In this document: positions 36,255 through 45,100 of the stretch, in pieces
Position numbering within the stretch: position 1 is the stretch's first letter
How the letters are laid out: each line of letters opens with the position of its first letter
NCBI RefSeq assembly: GCF_000186705.1
Contig: NZ_AEUE01000007.1
Coordinates: 124,001-188,000 of the forward strand
From: Citromicrobium sp. JLT1363
Lineage (GTDB): Bacteria; Pseudomonadota; Alphaproteobacteria; Sphingomonadales; Sphingomonadaceae
Length of the DNA: 64,000 bases
Direction: 5' to 3'
Position numbers and translations under genes: made by a program
The notes under the pieces: model-generated
What the model was told of the DNA's origin: nothing
Database searches by the model: none
Seen by the model: the letters and a program-made list of their open reading frames with translations, nothing else

Positions 36255-36848
36255 ATGCGACAGACCCGGTTCCATGGCCGTCACGAGGCGAACGGCAGGC
36301 TTTGCTCCCATCCTGCATGCGACGAACCCGGCGAGTTCCGCGCGCCCGGCGCATACGGCAATTCGTTCGACGGGCCGGGCCAATGGCGCTGGTTCTGCCT
36401 TGAACACATACGCGAGTTCAACGCCGGATACGACTGGTTCGACGGGATGAGCGCGGACGAAATCCTGCGCGCCCAGTCCCCCGCCGCCGGCTGGCAGACC
36501 GAAAGCCCCGCCTTTAGGCCGACTGGCGGGGTGGACGGCATGCCGCGCTGGGCGGATTTCGACGATCCGCTGGATGCGATCTCCGCGCGGGCAGGCGGCA
36601 TCAGGAGTCGCGCCGAGCGTGAGGCGCGCATGGCAATGGAGGGGCGCTTTTCGAAAGAAGAGGCACGCGCGCTCGAAACGCTTGGTCTGGGCGAGAAAAC
36701 CGACGCCAAGCGCTTGCGCCAGCGCTATTCGGAACTGGTCCGCCGCTACCATCCCGACCGCAACGGCGGGGATCGCAGCTACGAAACGCGGCTTGGCCGG
36801 GTGGTGGAAGCCTACCAGGTCCTCCGAAAGAGCGCGGCGATCGGCTAG
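36255..36848 (+). CDS. J-domain (DnaJ-like) protein
   Basis: Protein of 197 residues with a C-terminal J domain. LETLGLGEKTDAKRLRQRYSELVRRYHPDRNGGD carries the HPD motif that stimulates DnaK ATPase. The N-terminal part has Cys/His residues (CSHPACDEPGEFRAP, WFCLEHIREFN) that may bind zinc. It lacks the Gly/Phe and zinc-finger parts of true DnaJ. It has AAAGG before the ATG. Its TAG stop shares CTAG with the convergent GST gene. Related genomes have bolA, this gene and cobS in a row. Confidence 0.92.
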   Translation: MRQTRFHGRHEANGRLCSHPACDEPGEFRAPGAYGNSFDGPGQWRWFCLEHIREFNAGYDWFDGMSADEILRAQSPAAGWQTESPAFRPTGGVDGMPRWADFDDPLDAISARAGGIRSRAEREARMAMEGRFSKEEARALETLGLGEKTDAKRLRQRYSELVRRYHPDRNGGDRSYETRLGRVVEAYQVLRKSAAIG

Positions 36849-37492
36849 CCCTGGGCTGCCCTTTGTGCAGCCCAGTCCTCGTCGATTTTCTTCGCTTCCC
36901 GGTACTTCGCGCGCTGCGTCAGCCGCTCGGCATAGGCGACGAAAATATCGCGTTTGGGGAGCGTGTCGAACTCGACGCCCCAGATCGTCTGGCTGCCGAC
37001 ATAGACGTCCGCCATGGTAAAGCGGTCGCCGCACACGAAATTGCGCCCGCTCAGCATCGTCTCCAGCGCGTCGACGGTGCGATCGTAACTGCCGAAACCG
37101 GTGGTGCGCTGCTGTTGCGGGTCGGCGCCATCGTCCCAGCCCATGTTCTTCGCGGTGATGGCCTGTTCCAGCGGCCCCGCAGCGAAGAACAGGTAGCGGA
37201 AATAGTCCGCCTTCTCATGCTGCTCGGGTAGCAGGGCAGCATCCGGATGCATTTCCGCAAGATAGTGGCAGATCGCTGCCGCTTCGCTGACGACGTGATC
37301 GTGCTCGCCATGGTGGTGAACCAGCGCTGGCACCTTGCCCATCGGGTTGGCCTGGTTGAACGCCTCGGGCCTGTCTTCCGGGGGGGCGTATTCGACGATC
37401 TGCTGTTCATAGTCTGCACCCGCTTCGTGCAGCGCCCAGCGGGCAATCCGCCCGCGGCTCATCGGGTTGGTGTAGAAAGTGAAGTCAGCCAT
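36845..37492 (-). CDS. Glutathione S-transferase family protein
   Basis: GST of 215 residues. The N-terminal thioredoxin-like domain reads FTFYTNPMSRGRIARWALHE, with NPMGKVPALVHHHG and VVSEAAAICHYLAE (glutathione gamma-glutamyl site). The helical C-terminal domain has FVCGDRFTMADVYVGS, the N-capping box. The candidate catalytic residue is Ser13 in NPMSRGR. The start at 37492 is chosen from the family N-terminus. It lies alone on the minus strand between the J-domain gene and the MpaB-like gene. Confidence 0.93.
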   Translation of the reverse strand: MADFTFYTNPMSRGRIARWALHEAGADYEQQIVEYAPPEDRPEAFNQANPMGKVPALVHHHGEHDHVVSEAAAICHYLAEMHPDAALLPEQHEKADYFRYLFFAAGPLEQAITAKNMGWDDGADPQQQRTTGFGSYDRTVDALETMLSGRNFVCGDRFTMADVYVGSQTIWGVEFDTLPKRDIFVAYAERLTQRAKYREAKKIDEDWAAQRAAQG

Positions 37493-37559
37493 CGTCTCTC
37501 TCTCCCGCCAGGCGTGCGCCTCCATGCCCCGGAGATTTGGCGAAGGAAAGCCTGCCGCT

Positions 37560-38405
37560 TCAGCCCTGACGCATCGCCCAGCGCAGCGTCTTGCCAAGGC
37601 CCCAGGTCGTGGCGCGGGCCGGGAATGCAGCGAGCCCGGGGCGGCTCAGCCCCAGCATGGAGCGGGCGAAGGGCGGCAGCAGCAGCACCGCCTCCGCGCC
37701 GATCGCCTGTTGCAGCGCTGCGGGAAATCCGCGCGGACGAATCGCCAGCACGAACTGCGCGATCTCGCGCGCTTCCTTCGATGTCGTCAGTTCCTGCCGG
37801 AATTCGCGCAGGATCGTGTTCGCCTCGGCCACATTCGTCGGCACCGGATCGGCGTGCAGCGCGCGGCCGATGACGGCCATCTGCGCATAGTATTCGTCCT
37901 GCTGCGCCCGGGGCATGTCGGGCCGTGCGTGGCGCAGGTATCCTTCGAGGAAGCTGGAGGCTTCCGCGATGTGGACCCATGCTAGCGTGCGCGGGTCCGT
38001 GGCAGAATAGGGCGTTCCGTCGGGCAGCGTGCCGGTGATCTTCGTGTGGATCTGGTTGACCCGATCGATGACTTCCTGCGCACGCTCGCGGTGGCCGAAG
38101 GTGGTGACGGAGATGAATTGCGCGGTGCGATGGAAGCGCCCTTCCGCATCCTCTCGGAAATTCGAATAGTCCAGCACACCCTGCAGGGCGGCGGGGTGGA
38201 GCATCTGCAGGAACAGGCCGCGAATCCCGCCGATCATCATGCCGGTCACATCCGCATGGACCGTCCGGATCGGGGAATCCTTCACGAACAGCGCTTCGTC
38301 AGAGGGCGGCGTATGGCTCGTCGGTACCTTGCCCTGGTTGAAGGCCGCGCGGACCTGCTGGAGGATCGCGTTACGGAGCGGGTCGAGGGGAGTGCGGCGT
38401 TCCAT
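37560..38405 (-). CDS. MpaB/latex-clearing-like oxygenase (DUF2236)
   Basis: Protein of 281 residues of the MpaB/DUF2236 group, related to latex-clearing proteins that bind b-type haem. Typical segments are [68 protein letters not shown] and [13 protein letters not shown]. The ATG at 38405 has AAGGG upstream and is preferred; an in-frame ATG at 38450 adds 15 residues. Substrate unknown. It is divergent from cobS across about 96 bases. Confidence 0.9.
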   Translation of the reverse strand: MERRTPLDPLRNAILQQVRAAFNQGKVPTSHTPPSDEALFVKDSPIRTVHADVTGMMIGGIRGLFLQMLHPAALQGVLDYSNFREDAEGRFHRTAQFISVTTFGHRERAQEVIDRVNQIHTKITGTLPDGTPYSATDPRTLAWVHIAEASSFLEGYLRHARPDMPRAQQDEYYAQMAVIGRALHADPVPTNVAEANTILREFRQELTTSKEAREIAQFVLAIRPRGFPAALQQAIGAEAVLLLPPFARSMLGLSRPGLAAFPARATTWGLGKTLRWAMRQG

Positions 38406-38501
38406 GGTGCCCTTGCAGGTATAGCGCGTGACCCGGGTTTGGAAATCCATGGGCCAAAGCCCGCTTGCGGGGCGCGCGCAACCTCTCTACGTCCGCCTGC
38501 G

Positions 38502-39488
38502 ATGAGCGACGACAAGACATTCCAGCCCACCGACACCACCATCCTCGGCGCACCCGACACCAAGGTCGACGTGCGCGAGACCTTCGGCGTGGATATCGAC
38601 TGGCAGGTGCCCGCCTTCAGCAAGGCGGACGACCGCGTGCCCGATATCGACGAAACCTATGTTTTCGATCCGGACACGACGCTGGCGATTCTGGCGGGCT
38701 TCGCCTTCAACCGCCGCGTGATGGTGCAGGGCTACCACGGCACCGGCAAGTCGACCCATATCGAACAGGTCGCCGCGCGGCTGAACTGGCCGTGCGTGCG
38801 CATCAACCTCGATGCCCACATCAGCCGTATCGACCTTGTCGGACGCGATGCGATCGTTCTGCGCGACGGATTGCAGGTCACCGAATTCCGCGAAGGTCTG
38901 CTGCCTTGGGCGCTGCAGCATCCGGTCGCGCTGGTATTCGACGAATACGACGCGGGCCGCCCGGATGTGATGTTCGTCATTCAGCGCGTGCTGGAGGCAG
39001 AGGGCAAGCTGACCCTGCTGGACCAGAACCGCGTGATCCGCCCGAACCCCGGCTTCCGCCTGTTCGCAACCTCGAACACGGTCGGGCTGGGCGACACCAG
39101 CGGGCTGTATCACGGCACGCAGCAGATCAACCAGGGCCAGATGGACCGTTGGAACGTGGTCGTCGGCCTCAACTACCTGCCTGCCGAGACCGAGCAGCAG
39201 ATCGTTTCCGCCAAGGTGCCGGACATGGACAAGACAACCATCGCCAACATGGTGAAGGTGGCGGACCTCAGCCGTCAGGGCTTCATGAACGGCGATATTT
39301 CCACCGTGATGAGCCCGCGTACCGTGATCAGCTGGGCGCAGAACACCGCGATCTTCAAGGATATCGGCTTCGCCTTCCGCGTCAGCTTCCTCAACAAGTG
39401 CGACGAGGCGGAACGCATGCTGGTGGCCGAATACTACCAGCGCGTGTTCGGCGAGGACCTGCCCGAAAGCGTTGTTGCTGCAGCCTGA
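38502..39488 (+). CDS. cobS: Cobaltochelatase CobS-type AAA+ ATPase
   Basis: AAA+ ATPase (328 residues) annotated as the CobS subunit of aerobic cobaltochelatase CobNST. Walker A is [10 protein letters not shown], Walker B is [12 protein letters not shown], and sensor-1-like [14 protein letters not shown] follows. The N-terminal 40 residues ([33 protein letters not shown], shown in two parts: [17 protein letters not shown] and [10 protein letters not shown]) match CobS. Its usual partner cobT is not immediately downstream and is not seen in the window. In some sphingomonads CobS/CobT-like pairs persist without B12 synthesis, so chelatase activity is not certain. Confidence 0.9.
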   Translation: MSDDKTFQPTDTTILGAPDTKVDVRETFGVDIDWQVPAFSKADDRVPDIDETYVFDPDTTLAILAGFAFNRRVMVQGYHGTGKSTHIEQVAARLNWPCVRINLDAHISRIDLVGRDAIVLRDGLQVTEFREGLLPWALQHPVALVFDEYDAGRPDVMFVIQRVLEAEGKLTLLDQNRVIRPNPGFRLFATSNTVGLGDTSGLYHGTQQINQGQMDRWNVVVGLNYLPAETEQQIVSAKVPDMDKTTIANMVKVADLSRQGFMNGDISTVMSPRTVISWAQNTAIFKDIGFAFRVSFLNKCDEAERMLVAEYYQRVFGEDLPESVVAAA

Positions 39489-39535
39489 CCAAGATCGGCT
39501 GGCGTGGTTAACGCGCATCCGGTATTCAGGCGTGC

Positions 39536-41677
39536 ATGTGGGGACACAAGGCCAAGCCACGCCTAGGGCATGAAGCCGCCGGTAGCAGTGCCGGGCATTC
39601 CGGCTATTACAGCCTCACCGAAAGCATGGCCGACGATCCGTGGGAGAATGATCCCGATTTTGCGGAGGATCGCCGCAGCGGACCCACCCTGTGGGATCTT
39701 GCCTACGAAATCCTGACCGCGCACGGCACCCGTTACTGGGGCGTCCGGATCGCAGCCGGGCTGCTTCTGCTGGTGATCCTGACCGTGATCTGGCTGGCCT
39801 TTACCGCGCCGCTATCCAAATCGCTCGAGCCGATCGCCCCGCCGCAGGTCACGCTGCTGGCCGCAGACGGCACGCCGATCGCGCGTAACGGTGCGGTCTA
39901 TGACGAGCCGGTGGATGTGGACCGCCTGCCGGACCATGTCGTGCAGGCCTTCCTCGCCACGGAAGACCGCCGCTTCTACAGCCACTGGGGGGTCGATCCG
40001 CGCGGGCTGGCGCGCGCCACGCTGAACAACATCTCCGGCGGGCCCACACAGGGCGGCAGCACGATCACCCAGCAACTGGCCAAGTTCACGTTCCTCACGC
40101 CCGAACAGTCGCTTTCGCGCAAGGCGCGAGAAATGCTGATCGCCTTCTGGCTGGAGGGGTGGCTGACCAAGGACGAGATCCTCGAACGCTACCTTTCCAA
40201 CGCCTACTTCGGCGACAATACCTACGGACTGCGCGCCGCCAGCCTGCACTATTTCTACCGCCAGCCCGAAAGGCTGGAGCCGAACCAGGCGGCGATGCTG
40301 GCCGGGCTGCTCAAGGCGCCCTCGGCCTACGCCCCCTCGCAGCATTACGAGCGCGCTGCGACCCGCATGCAGGCTGTGAAGGCCAGCCTGGTTTCGGCCG
40401 GATTCCTCTCGTCCGAGCAAGCCGAGCGGATGCGCGCGCCCGAACTCGACATGCGGCTCAGCAATGATCTGCCCACCGGCACCTATTTCGCGGACTGGGC
40501 GCTGCCCGAAGCGCGCGACCGCACGCAGCCGGGCTATGCGCTGCAGGCGCTGACCACCACGCTCGACGCGCGGCTGCAGGGCATCGCGCGCGACGTTATC
40601 GCCGACGCGCCGCTAGGCGATGCGCAGGCCGCGCTGGTCGCGATGCGCCGGAACGGAGAGGTCGTCGCCATGATCGGCGGCACGGACTATTCGAAAAGCG
40701 CCTTCAACCGGGTGACGCAGGCGCGCAGGCAACCGGGATCTACCTTCAAGACCATCGTCTATCTCGCCGCTCTTCAGAACGGCTTCGGTCCTGAGGATCC
40801 GGTCAGCAACCGGCCCTTCACGCAGGGCAGCTACCGCCCGGAAAACTATGACGACCAGTATTCCGACTTCCTGACGCTGGAACAGGCCTTCGCGCGCTCC
40901 AGCAATGTCGCCGCAGTACGCATGTTCAACGAGGTGGGCAGTGCCGACGTGATCGAACTGGCGCGCGATCTCGGCATTTCGAGCCCGATCCCGCGCGGCG
41001 ACCCCAGCGTGGCGCTGGGCACGGCCGGCATGTCGCTGATGGACCTCACGGCCGCCTATGCCGGGATTGCGGGCAATTCCTACCCCGTCCGGCCGACCGC
41101 ATTCCTGCGCGAACCGCGCGGCCTTTGGGACAGGATATTCAACGCCCCGCGCAGCTTTTCCGGGTCCACCCACAACGATATCGAACGCCTGCTGCGTACG
41201 GCGATCAATGACGGCACGGGCCGCGCCGCACAGCTGCCCGGCCTGAACTTCGGCAAGACCGGGACCACGCAGAACAACCGCGACGCGCTGTTTGTCGGCT
41301 ATGCGGGCGACCTGGTGGTGGGCGTGTGGGTCGGCAACGACGACAATACCCCGCTCGACGGGGTGAGCGGCGGCGGCCTGCCTGCGCGCATCTGGAAGAG
41401 CTTCATGCTGCGCGCACAGGGCATCCGGTCGGAAGGTCCCGCCCGCCGACAGGACCCGAGGGCGCCGGTGCAGCCGCTCGATGTACCCAATGCGAGCGAC
41501 ATTCCCGATCCGGTCGAGGAAGAGGGGGCGGAGATCACCACCGATTCGCGTGGGATCACAATCCGCGAGGAGGCGCCGAGGGACGAGGCGCCGCCGCTGG
41601 ATGCGCCGCAGGATGGCCCGCGCAGCGCGCCCGAACTGCCGCCGGTGCGCGAGGAAGAAGCGGCCACCGCGAACTAG
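39536..41677 (+). CDS. Class A penicillin-binding protein (transglycosylase/transpeptidase)
   Basis: Bifunctional peptidoglycan synthase of the PBP1 group (713 residues from the ATG at 39536; an in-frame ATG at 39626 would give 683). One membrane helix (about 70-92) follows a cytosolic N-terminus. The GT51 domain has ATEDRRFYSHWGVD and GGSTITQQLAK. The transpeptidase has the Ser-x-x-Lys in GSTFKT, SSN and KTGTTQNN. A Pro/Glu-rich C-terminal tail of about 80 residues is probably disordered. Transcribed after cobS with 47 bases between. Confidence 0.93.
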   Translation: MWGHKAKPRLGHEAAGSSAGHSGYYSLTESMADDPWENDPDFAEDRRSGPTLWDLAYEILTAHGTRYWGVRIAAGLLLLVILTVIWLAFTAPLSKSLEPIAPPQVTLLAADGTPIARNGAVYDEPVDVDRLPDHVVQAFLATEDRRFYSHWGVDPRGLARATLNNISGGPTQGGSTITQQLAKFTFLTPEQSLSRKAREMLIAFWLEGWLTKDEILERYLSNAYFGDNTYGLRAASLHYFYRQPERLEPNQAAMLAGLLKAPSAYAPSQHYERAATRMQAVKASLVSAGFLSSEQAERMRAPELDMRLSNDLPTGTYFADWALPEARDRTQPGYALQALTTTLDARLQGIARDVIADAPLGDAQAALVAMRRNGEVVAMIGGTDYSKSAFNRVTQARRQPGSTFKTIVYLAALQNGFGPEDPVSNRPFTQGSYRPENYDDQYSDFLTLEQAFARSSNVAAVRMFNEVGSADVIELARDLGISSPIPRGDPSVALGTAGMSLMDLTAAYAGIAGNSYPVRPTAFLREPRGLWDRIFNAPRSFSGSTHNDIERLLRTAINDGTGRAAQLPGLNFGKTGTTQNNRDALFVGYAGDLVVGVWVGNDDNTPLDGVSGGGLPARIWKSFMLRAQGIRSEGPARRQDPRAPVQPLDVPNASDIPDPVEEEGAEITTDSRGITIREEAPRDEAPPLDAPQDGPRSAPELPPVREEEAATAN

Positions 41678-41686
41678 CGCGGCGGA

Positions 41687-42103
41687 TCAGGCCTTGGCGT
41701 CGCGCTGGATCATCACGTTCATAACCGCGCTGGCGCGGGGCCGCTCCCGGTCTTCCTGCCACGCCTCTACGGTCACATTGGCGCTGCGCCGCCCCAGCTT
41801 GGTGATCCGCGCCTTGGCAAAGAGCGGTGCCTTCTTCGCTGCGGCGAGGAATTGAACGGTGATGTTGATCGGCTTGAGCTGCGCTTCCTCGCCCCTTTCG
41901 CTCAGCGCCATGCGCAGCGCGGCATAGGCAGCGGTTTCCATCAGGCCGCTGGTCGCGCCGCCGTGGAAATGGTCGGGCCGGCCCTCGATCGCGTCGATTC
42001 CCGATACGCGCAGCACCGGCACGTTATCCTCGAAACCGGAGACTTCGATGCCGAGCGATCGCGCATAGTGGGAAAGCAGGTCCGGGTGTGCTTCGTCAGT
42101 CAT
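41687..42103 (-). CDS. PaaI-type hotdog thioesterase
   Basis: Single hotdog protein (138 residues). DHFHGGATSGLMETAAYAAL is the catalytic helix region (His/Gly then Glu), followed by ITVQFLAAAKKAPLFAKARITKLGRRSANVTVEAW. Likely acyl-CoA thioesterase, substrate unknown. Second of two adjacent hotdog genes that overlap by 8 bases, so the products may form a hetero-oligomer. Convergent with the penicillin-binding protein gene. Confidence 0.88.
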   Translation of the reverse strand: MTDEAHPDLLSHYARSLGIEVSGFEDNVPVLRVSGIDAIEGRPDHFHGGATSGLMETAAYAALRMALSERGEEAQLKPINITVQFLAAAKKAPLFAKARITKLGRRSANVTVEAWQEDRERPRASAVMNVMIQRDAKA

Positions 42104-42578
42104 TCTTCGGCGCCCCTCCGATGGTCATGTAGACCGCCGCCATGGTCGCCACCGGATCGTCGGGATCGCCATCATGCGCGATTCCGCGCACGAATGCGGC
42201 GGAACGCGTGGTGCGATAGCATTCGCAGCGGCCGATCACGTCCGCCCGCTCGCCCGCCGGTCGCTGGTAATCCACCCGCATGTCGAGCGTGGCGACCGGC
42301 ACGAAGCGCTGCGCGTGCGCCCAGATCGCCATTCCGCCCGCCATGTCGAGCATCGAGAATATGGGGCCGGAGGCAATGACGCGGCGCACATCGTCGCCCA
42401 TCAACTCCTCGCGCCAGGGCAGCACCAGTTCGACCCAGTCGGGCCCATGGTCGCGGTAGGCAAGGCCCAGCCAGCCGGGATGCCCGCCGGACAAGAGGAA
42501 GGGAGAGGCGGCCGCGGGATCGAACACTGCGCCAGGATCGCGATGAAATGTATCGCTGGGGGAGGTCTGTTTCTCCAT
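42096..42578 (-). CDS. PaaI-type hotdog thioesterase
   Basis: Hotdog-fold protein of 160 residues. The central region SGPIFSMLDMAGGMAIWAHA corresponds to the catalytic helix, and VATLDMRVDYQRPAGERADVIGRCECYRTTRSAAFVRG to the strand region. The N-terminal stretch PFLLSGGHPGWLGLAYRDHG is variable. Likely acyl-CoA thioesterase. The start at 42578 was chosen because the reading frame upstream is low-complexity; the next gene overlaps its stop. Divergent from the small protein gene at 42703. Confidence 0.85.
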   Translation of the reverse strand: MEKQTSPSDTFHRDPGAVFDPAAASPFLLSGGHPGWLGLAYRDHGPDWVELVLPWREELMGDDVRRVIASGPIFSMLDMAGGMAIWAHAQRFVPVATLDMRVDYQRPAGERADVIGRCECYRTTRSAAFVRGIAHDGDPDDPVATMAAVYMTIGGAPKND

Positions 42579-42702
42579 GCGCCGCCATCTGTGCGGTGCG
42601 TGGCGCGATGACAATGTTTTAATTCGCTTCCGCAGGCTGGTCGGGCGAACTCTCGCGGTGCGCGGCAGGGGGCCGCGTAACCCGATACAGGAGCGTTCGA
42701 CC

Positions 42703-42864
42703 TTGGAACTTCCCGAAATCGCCCTCGACTGCCTGCCCAGCCTTGCCGACGCGCCGGGTATCGTGGGCAGTCTTTCCGACCTTGCCACTGCAACAACCGA
42801 CGACCGCCTCGTCTACCTCATGGTCTTCCTTTACGAGACCTTTCCGCCCGAAACCCTGTTCTGA
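42703..42864 (+). CDS. Small protein of 53 residues, first gene of an unassigned cassette
   Basis: Small acidic, hydrophobic protein (MELPEIALDCLPSLADAP at the start, VYLMVFLYETFPP near the end) with one Cys. The start is a TTG with AGGAG 10 bases upstream; no in-frame ATG lies nearby. It is 12 bases before a 317-residue gene and probably cotranscribed with it. I do not recognise a family. Its size, position ahead of two uncharacterised genes and lack of any domain make a peptide-precursor role conceivable, but nothing proves it. Confidence 0.6.
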   Translation: MELPEIALDCLPSLADAPGIVGSLSDLATATTDDRLVYLMVFLYETFPPETLF

Positions 42865-42876
42865 CGGGGTTTCTCG

Positions 42877-43830
42877 ATGCACGTGGACCCTGCGCTACGC
42901 GCCTTTGCCGGAGATGCCGTGCAGATCGCCGCAGCGCAGGTCCGCGTGGTGTCTGCGAAGGAAGAATGGGCGTCCAGCGATCGGGTAGCGCCGATCCTTG
43001 CCGACTGCGAAACACTGGCGCGCGATGGCGCCATGGACTGCCGCAGCGCGCTCGGCGCGCTGATGGCGGGCGAGGGCGCACAAGCCTTCGTCGATGGCTG
43101 GGTCTGCGCAATGACGCGTGCGTGGCGCAATGCTCCGCTGGCGCAGATTCCCTTCCGCCACAGCTATTCCAGCGGTAGCGGGGCGATGCACCTGCACCGC
43201 GCCGGCGGGGTGACGCTTGCGCTGCTGATCGTGGAGCCGAATGCGGCCATGCCCCCCAGGACGATCGCCTTCACCGATTGCGACAGGTGGGAACTGGTGA
43301 TTGCCGGGAACGGGCGGGGAAGGGCCTACGACTGGTCCGGTGCCGGGCCGCCCGAGGTTACCAACCTGGTCTTGCAACCCGGCCTGCGCCTTGCCTGCGA
43401 CCGGTCGCGCTCTCGCGCCATCGTATCGCTCGACACGCCGCTGGTGATCCTGCGCGTGTCGTGCGAGCGCCCGTGTCCGCGAGCTACCAGCGAGGTCGAG
43501 ATTGCGACCGGACGCGTCGTTCACCGGGCCTCGGCCTGCCCGGCGGAGGGACGGGCGCAGCTCTCCGCCGCGCTGCTCGGTGCGATGGGACGTGCGGATG
43601 CGGCACCCGTGCTTGCCGACTATGCTTGTGGACAGGCGGACGGAGGCGCTCGGTGGGAGGCACTGCGTCATGCGCTCGCGCTCGATACGGCAGCAGGATT
43701 CGCTGGATTGAGCCGTTTGGCGGAAGACCCGGGAGACGAGCTGGCGCCTGCGGCGAGGGCGCTGCGAGTTTCTCTGTGCACAACTTATCCACAGCTTGCC
43801 AACCTGTGCGAGGCCCCATGCCGCGCGTGA
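42877..43830 (+). CDS. Hypothetical protein, 317 residues
   Basis: Cytosolic protein with no motif I can name. The centre (HSYSSGSGAMHLHRAGGVTLALLIVEPNA, given as HSYSSGSGAMHLHRAGG and VTLALLIVEPNA; TIAFTDCDRWELVIAGNGRGRAYDW) has alternating beta-strand character with clustered His, like a cupin barrel, but the canonical ligand pattern is incomplete. The C-terminal third looks helical (HALALDTAAGFAGLSRLAEDPG). It contains many Cys. It follows the 53-residue gene and overlaps the next gene by 13 bases, so the three are probably one unit. Confidence 0.65.
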   Translation: MHVDPALRAFAGDAVQIAAAQVRVVSAKEEWASSDRVAPILADCETLARDGAMDCRSALGALMAGEGAQAFVDGWVCAMTRAWRNAPLAQIPFRHSYSSGSGAMHLHRAGGVTLALLIVEPNAAMPPRTIAFTDCDRWELVIAGNGRGRAYDWSGAGPPEVTNLVLQPGLRLACDRSRSRAIVSLDTPLVILRVSCERPCPRATSEVEIATGRVVHRASACPAEGRAQLSAALLGAMGRADAAPVLADYACGQADGGARWEALRHALALDTAAGFAGLSRLAEDPGDELAPAARALRVSLCTTYPQLANLCEAPCRA

Positions 43831-44615
43831 TGAAACCGCCCCCGCGCGGGCCGCTGTCGCTTGGAGAATGCATACAGCGGATCGATGCGACGGGCTTCGA
43901 TCCGGTCGACGAGTTCTCTCTTGCAAACGCGGCGGACGCGCTTTCCGGGCTGGCAGCCAACCGCAGTTTCCTCGCCGATCTGTTGATCGAACATCTGGCT
44001 AGCCAGGGCGATGCCAGTGAGACGACGGCCTATGGCCCGCAGGCGATCATGCTCGCCCGCCCCCGGAACGGGTATTTCCTGCGCGCGAATATCTGGCCCG
44101 CGCGCGACGACCCGGTTTACCGGTCGAGCGGCCCGGCAAGCTTCGTCTATGGCCTGTCGCATGACCATAATTTCGATTTCCTGACGGTCGGCTATTTCGG
44201 CCCAGGTTATGTCAGCGATTACTGGGAGTACGATTTCGAAAGCGTGGAGGGGCTACCGGGCGAGCCTGTCGACCTGCGTTTCGTCGAAACCTCACGGCTG
44301 AGCGAAGGGCGCGTGCTGCACTACCGCGCCCACCGCGACGTTCATCGCCAGCATCCGCCCGAAAGCCTTTCCGTCTCGCTCAACATCTGTGCCGCGAATC
44401 CGGCGCAGGGGTGGTTCGACCAGTATTGCTTCGAACCTCCTGAAGGATCGGGGGAAGGGCGCATCGTGCGGGTGCTCAATCCCAGCGCGAACGAGGTCAT
44501 GTTGCGGTTGGCGGTGGCTCTGGGGAACCGGGATGCGCATGATCTGGCGGGCGATTTCGCGGCCGATCACCCCAGCGCCGCGCTGCGGCGGGTGGCGGCG
44601 GAGCTGGCGGGCTAG
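43818..44615 (+). CDS. Hypothetical cupin-like protein, 265 residues
   Basis: Uncharacterised protein. SHDHNFDFLTVGYFGPGYVSDYWEYD looks like a first cupin strand pair (HxH then Glu spaced downstream), and HYRAHRDVHRQHPPESLSVSLNI like the second with a His. A metal-binding cupin or thiol-dioxygenase-like fold is therefore possible, but not certain. The start ATG at 43818 has GAGG just upstream; a second ATG at 43830 overlaps the previous stop. Its TAG stop shares CTAG with the convergent ruvX gene. Confidence 0.65.
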   Translation: MPRVMKPPPRGPLSLGECIQRIDATGFDPVDEFSLANAADALSGLAANRSFLADLLIEHLASQGDASETTAYGPQAIMLARPRNGYFLRANIWPARDDPVYRSSGPASFVYGLSHDHNFDFLTVGYFGPGYVSDYWEYDFESVEGLPGEPVDLRFVETSRLSEGRVLHYRAHRDVHRQHPPESLSVSLNICAANPAQGWFDQYCFEPPEGSGEGRIVRVLNPSANEVMLRLAVALGNRDAHDLAGDFAADHPSAALRRVAAELAG

Positions 44616-45100
44616 ATCAGCGGATCGTTCGAGGCCGCATCTATGGCAGCCTGCAGGATAATCGTCGCCGCTTCCGCGTCGATCCGTTCGGCGCGCTTGC
44701 GGCGGCTGACGTCCAGCCCGATCATCGCGTCGTCCGCGCTCTTGGTAGACCAGCGTTCGTCCCACAGCAGCACGGGCAGGCCGAAAGCCTCCGCCAGATT
44801 GCGCGCGTAGGCGCGGCTCGCCTGCGCGCGCGGCCCCTCGCTGCCGTCCATGTTGCGCGGCAGGCCCAGCACGATGCCGCGCACGCCGCGCCCGTCGATC
44901 AGCTTGCGCATCTCGTCCCGGTCGCGCCCGAACTTGCCGCGCGGCAGCGTCTTGAGCGCGGTGGCGAACCGCCAGCCCGCGTCGCATACGGCGATGCCGA
45001 TGGTCTTGGTGCCCAGGTCCAGTCCGATCAGCGCGCCGCCATCGGGCAGGGCTTCGGCAAGACCAGCGGCGGTTTCGCCTACGAGTTCGCTGCCGCCCAT
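44612..45100 (-). CDS. ruvX: Holliday junction resolvase-like RuvX (YqgF)
   Basis: RNase H-fold protein of 162 residues, implicated in pre-16S rRNA 5' end maturation in bacteria. ALIGLDLGTKTIGIAVCD carries the first catalytic Asp; LGLPRNMDGSEG and LLWDERWSTKSA (second catalytic region) follow, with a final Asp in ERIDAEAATIILQ. Full family length. It overlaps the DUF3089 gene by 22 bases as last gene of the long pyrE-led minus-strand run. Its stop shares CTAG with the convergent gene. Confidence 0.94.
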   Translation of the reverse strand: MGGSELVGETAAGLAEALPDGGALIGLDLGTKTIGIAVCDAGWRFATALKTLPRGKFGRDRDEMRKLIDGRGVRGIVLGLPRNMDGSEGPRAQASRAYARNLAEAFGLPVLLWDERWSTKSADDAMIGLDVSRRKRAERIDAEAATIILQAAIDAASNDPLI

